A program made the translations under genes and the position numbers. Positions 30,206-31,516 of a stretch of DNA of 31,516 bases are shown here, one piece after another (the first letter of the stretch is position 1; each line of letters begins with the position of its first letter). The notes under the pieces were generated by a model. It made no database searches. It was not told where the DNA came from and saw nothing but the letters and a program-made list of their open reading frames with translations. Source of the stretch: an uncultured Eubacteriales bacterium (GTDB taxonomy: Bacteria > Bacillota > Clostridia > Peptostreptococcales > Anaerovoracaceae); NCBI GenBank assembly GCA_905206455.1, contig CAJLHL010000013.1, forward strand, positions 1-31,516. Direction: 5' to 3'.

Positions 30206-31516
30206 TCATCCCTTCATTTCTTCGATATTCACCGCATTTTCCGTGATCTTTTGAATCGTCTGTACCAGAGCTGCACGAGTCTTGGGATCAAACATCTTAA
30301 TAAAGCCTACCGGCTTGTCGAAAGGAGGCTTCTGCAGATCGGATACATTTTCCATATAGCCGTTTTGTTCGATATGATTGATGATTTTATGGACGAAAGC
30401 GATCTGTTTCTGATTCAGAGATTCGTCATTGATAAATTGTGAAAAAGCCTGCATCGCAGCATCGTGATCCAACTTTGCAATTCTTCGTATCATCAGTCCG
30501 AACGGCGTATCGCCGTATTCTCTGACGTAGTCCTCTCTCGTTCCTAATTCACTGGTGAGAATCCTCTCCAGCTCATTAAAATCTCCCGGACTCAGCGCGA
30601 TATTGTGCTTCAGTTTATAGATCGCAAGCGTATTTCCGTTTTCCTCCACATAACGGCTGACTTTTCTCCTGTAATTCTCGAAATCATATGCTGGCGGCAG
30701 CTGCGCCCCTTCTCGCGCTTCGATCACCGGATCGTCCAGCTTTGTATAGATCACCGGCCGGTGTCCTGACCGTTCCTCTTCGAGAAAACGCATCAGACCG
30801 CGCAGATCGCTTCTGACAGACTCATATCTGAGGATATCTTCCGATTCCCAGAATTCTTCCGAAAGAATTTGCCGGATTATCTTTATTTTCTCTTTTACCT
30901 GAGGAATATTCGCTCTCTGCCCCAACAACTCTGCAGTATAGCAGAGGCTGTTTTTCGTATTTTCAAAAGACGGCGCCGACTCGATATCCTCCAGAATCAA
31001 CCGATACATGAAGCTGTCAAATCTCTTGGCCGCTTCGTCTTTTTCTTCCATATAGACCAGCGGTGCGATATACCGTTCCAGCTCTTTTTCATCTCCGTCT
31101 CCGATAAAGTCAAATGCACCCTCCGTTTTAAACTTTTCCACGTAACGAAGATTCAGCCGTACCGAAATCAGACTGGTATTCAGATTGTGAATCTGATCCG
31201 CGCAGACTGCGATTAAGGACTTTCTGTAATTCTGATAAACCCCATCGGCAAAGGCGGCTTCCTGCAGCGCCTTTATGAGACGAATCCGTTTCATGAAAAT
31301 ATTTTCTGTCAGAGTCTTCGTCTCCCTGCTTTCGATTCCATTCGGCTTTTCCTCAAAAAATTCGAAATTGCGGCAGTAATCGAAAATGAGAAACCGGCGC
31401 TTTCCCTGATATTCTCCATCCAGGGAATCCATACACATCAGTTCGGGCGCCAATCGGGTGCCGCGTCCTATCATCTGCCAGAATTTTGTCTTTGATCTGA
31501 CTTTCTTAAAAAATAC
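30206..31516 (-). CDS. Type I restriction-type helicase subunit, C-terminal part (partial)
   Basis: This open frame runs off the right window edge, so only the last 436 residues are seen. They start with VRSKTKFWQMIGRGTRL, the helicase motif VI region of HsdR-like SF2 proteins, followed by FLIFDYCRNFEFFEE. The long helical C-terminal domain is typical of EcoEI-type R subunits, which bind the methylase and specificity partners, and ends YMENVSDLQKPPFDKPVG...ENAVNIEEMKG. The nuclease and helicase N-terminal domains and the hsdM/hsdS genes must lie beyond the window if present. It could also be a stand-alone defence helicase of the same family. The stop codon is intact. 94 bases separate it from the zinc dehydrogenase. 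Confidence 0.82.
   Translation of the reverse strand, partial: VFFKKVRSKTKFWQMIGRGTRLAPELMCMDSLDGEYQGKRRFLIFDYCRNFEFFEEKPNGIESRETKTLTENIFMKRIRLIKALQEAAFADGVYQNYRKSLIAVCADQIHNLNTSLISVRLNLRYVEKFKTEGAFDFIGDGDEKELERYIAPLVYMEEKDEAAKRFDSFMYRLILEDIESAPSFENTKNSLCYTAELLGQRANIPQVKEKIKIIRQILSEEFWESEDILRYESVRSDLRGLMRFLEEERSGHRPVIYTKLDDPVIEAREGAQLPPAYDFENYRRKVSRYVEENGNTLAIYKLKHNIALSPGDFNELERILTSELGTREDYVREYGDTPFGLMIRRIAKLDHDAAMQAFSQFINDESLNQKQIAFVHKIINHIEQNGYMENVSDLQKPPFDKPVGFIKMFDPKTRAALVQTIQKITENAVNIEEMKG

Overview
The window looks like a chromosomal segment of a monoderm, low- to mid-GC member of the Bacillota, most likely class Clostridia. This is inferred from an alanine T-box leader, the alaS-ireB-ruvX cluster, a LysM protein behind LexA-type boxes, strong AGGAGG-type ribosome binding sites and TTGACA/TGnTATAAT promoters. 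I cannot name the species. No rRNA, tRNA, CRISPR array, insertion sequence or phage gene was found.

Left part (1-4800): a PLP enzyme of the methionine gamma-lyase family, a VTT-domain membrane protein and a Na+/Ca2+ exchanger on the + strand, then a VOC protein on the - strand. After these comes a broken LysM protein gene. Its promoter is intact and carries three evenly spaced LexA-like boxes, so the regulation looks preserved while the gene is dead. A cluster of strong hairpins follows.

Positions 4800-6860 are AT-rich and gene-poor. They hold a PaaI-type thioesterase and a ProX/YbaK-type prolyl-tRNA editing protein, separated by long intergenic stretches with large inverted repeats and a near-identical 18-bp direct repeat. 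Positions 6863-9077 (- strand) form a MerR regulator, FeS-flavoprotein-like protein and iron alcohol dehydrogenase operon. Its promoter has the 19-bp spacer and dyad expected of an AdhR-like, carbonyl-sensing MerR protein.

Positions 9356-16421 (- strand) are the most unusual part: a MarR regulator, an adaptor (membrane fusion protein), an RND pump and a TolC-like protein carrying three S-layer-homology (SLH) domains, apparently one operon. The adaptor keeps the R-x3-L-x6-S tip motif that docks on TolC. The TolC-like part seems to lack the outer-membrane beta strands. My inference is a tripartite pump adapted to a one-membrane cell, whose conduit crosses the wall and is held by SLH domains.

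Positions 16640-23215 (- strand) hold a MATE exporter and a housekeeping block: T-box-controlled alaS, ireB, ruvX and a methionine aminopeptidase with an N-terminal SEC-C zinc motif. Positions 23324-26773 (- strand) hold a metallo-beta-lactamase-fold hydrolase, a second MATE exporter and an EamA/DMT transporter, the last divergent from a + strand LysR regulator (27106-28011). The right end (- strand) carries a GNAT acetyltransferase, a rhodanese lipoprotein coupled to a zinc alcohol dehydrogenase, and the 3' part of a type I restriction-type helicase subunit that runs off the window.
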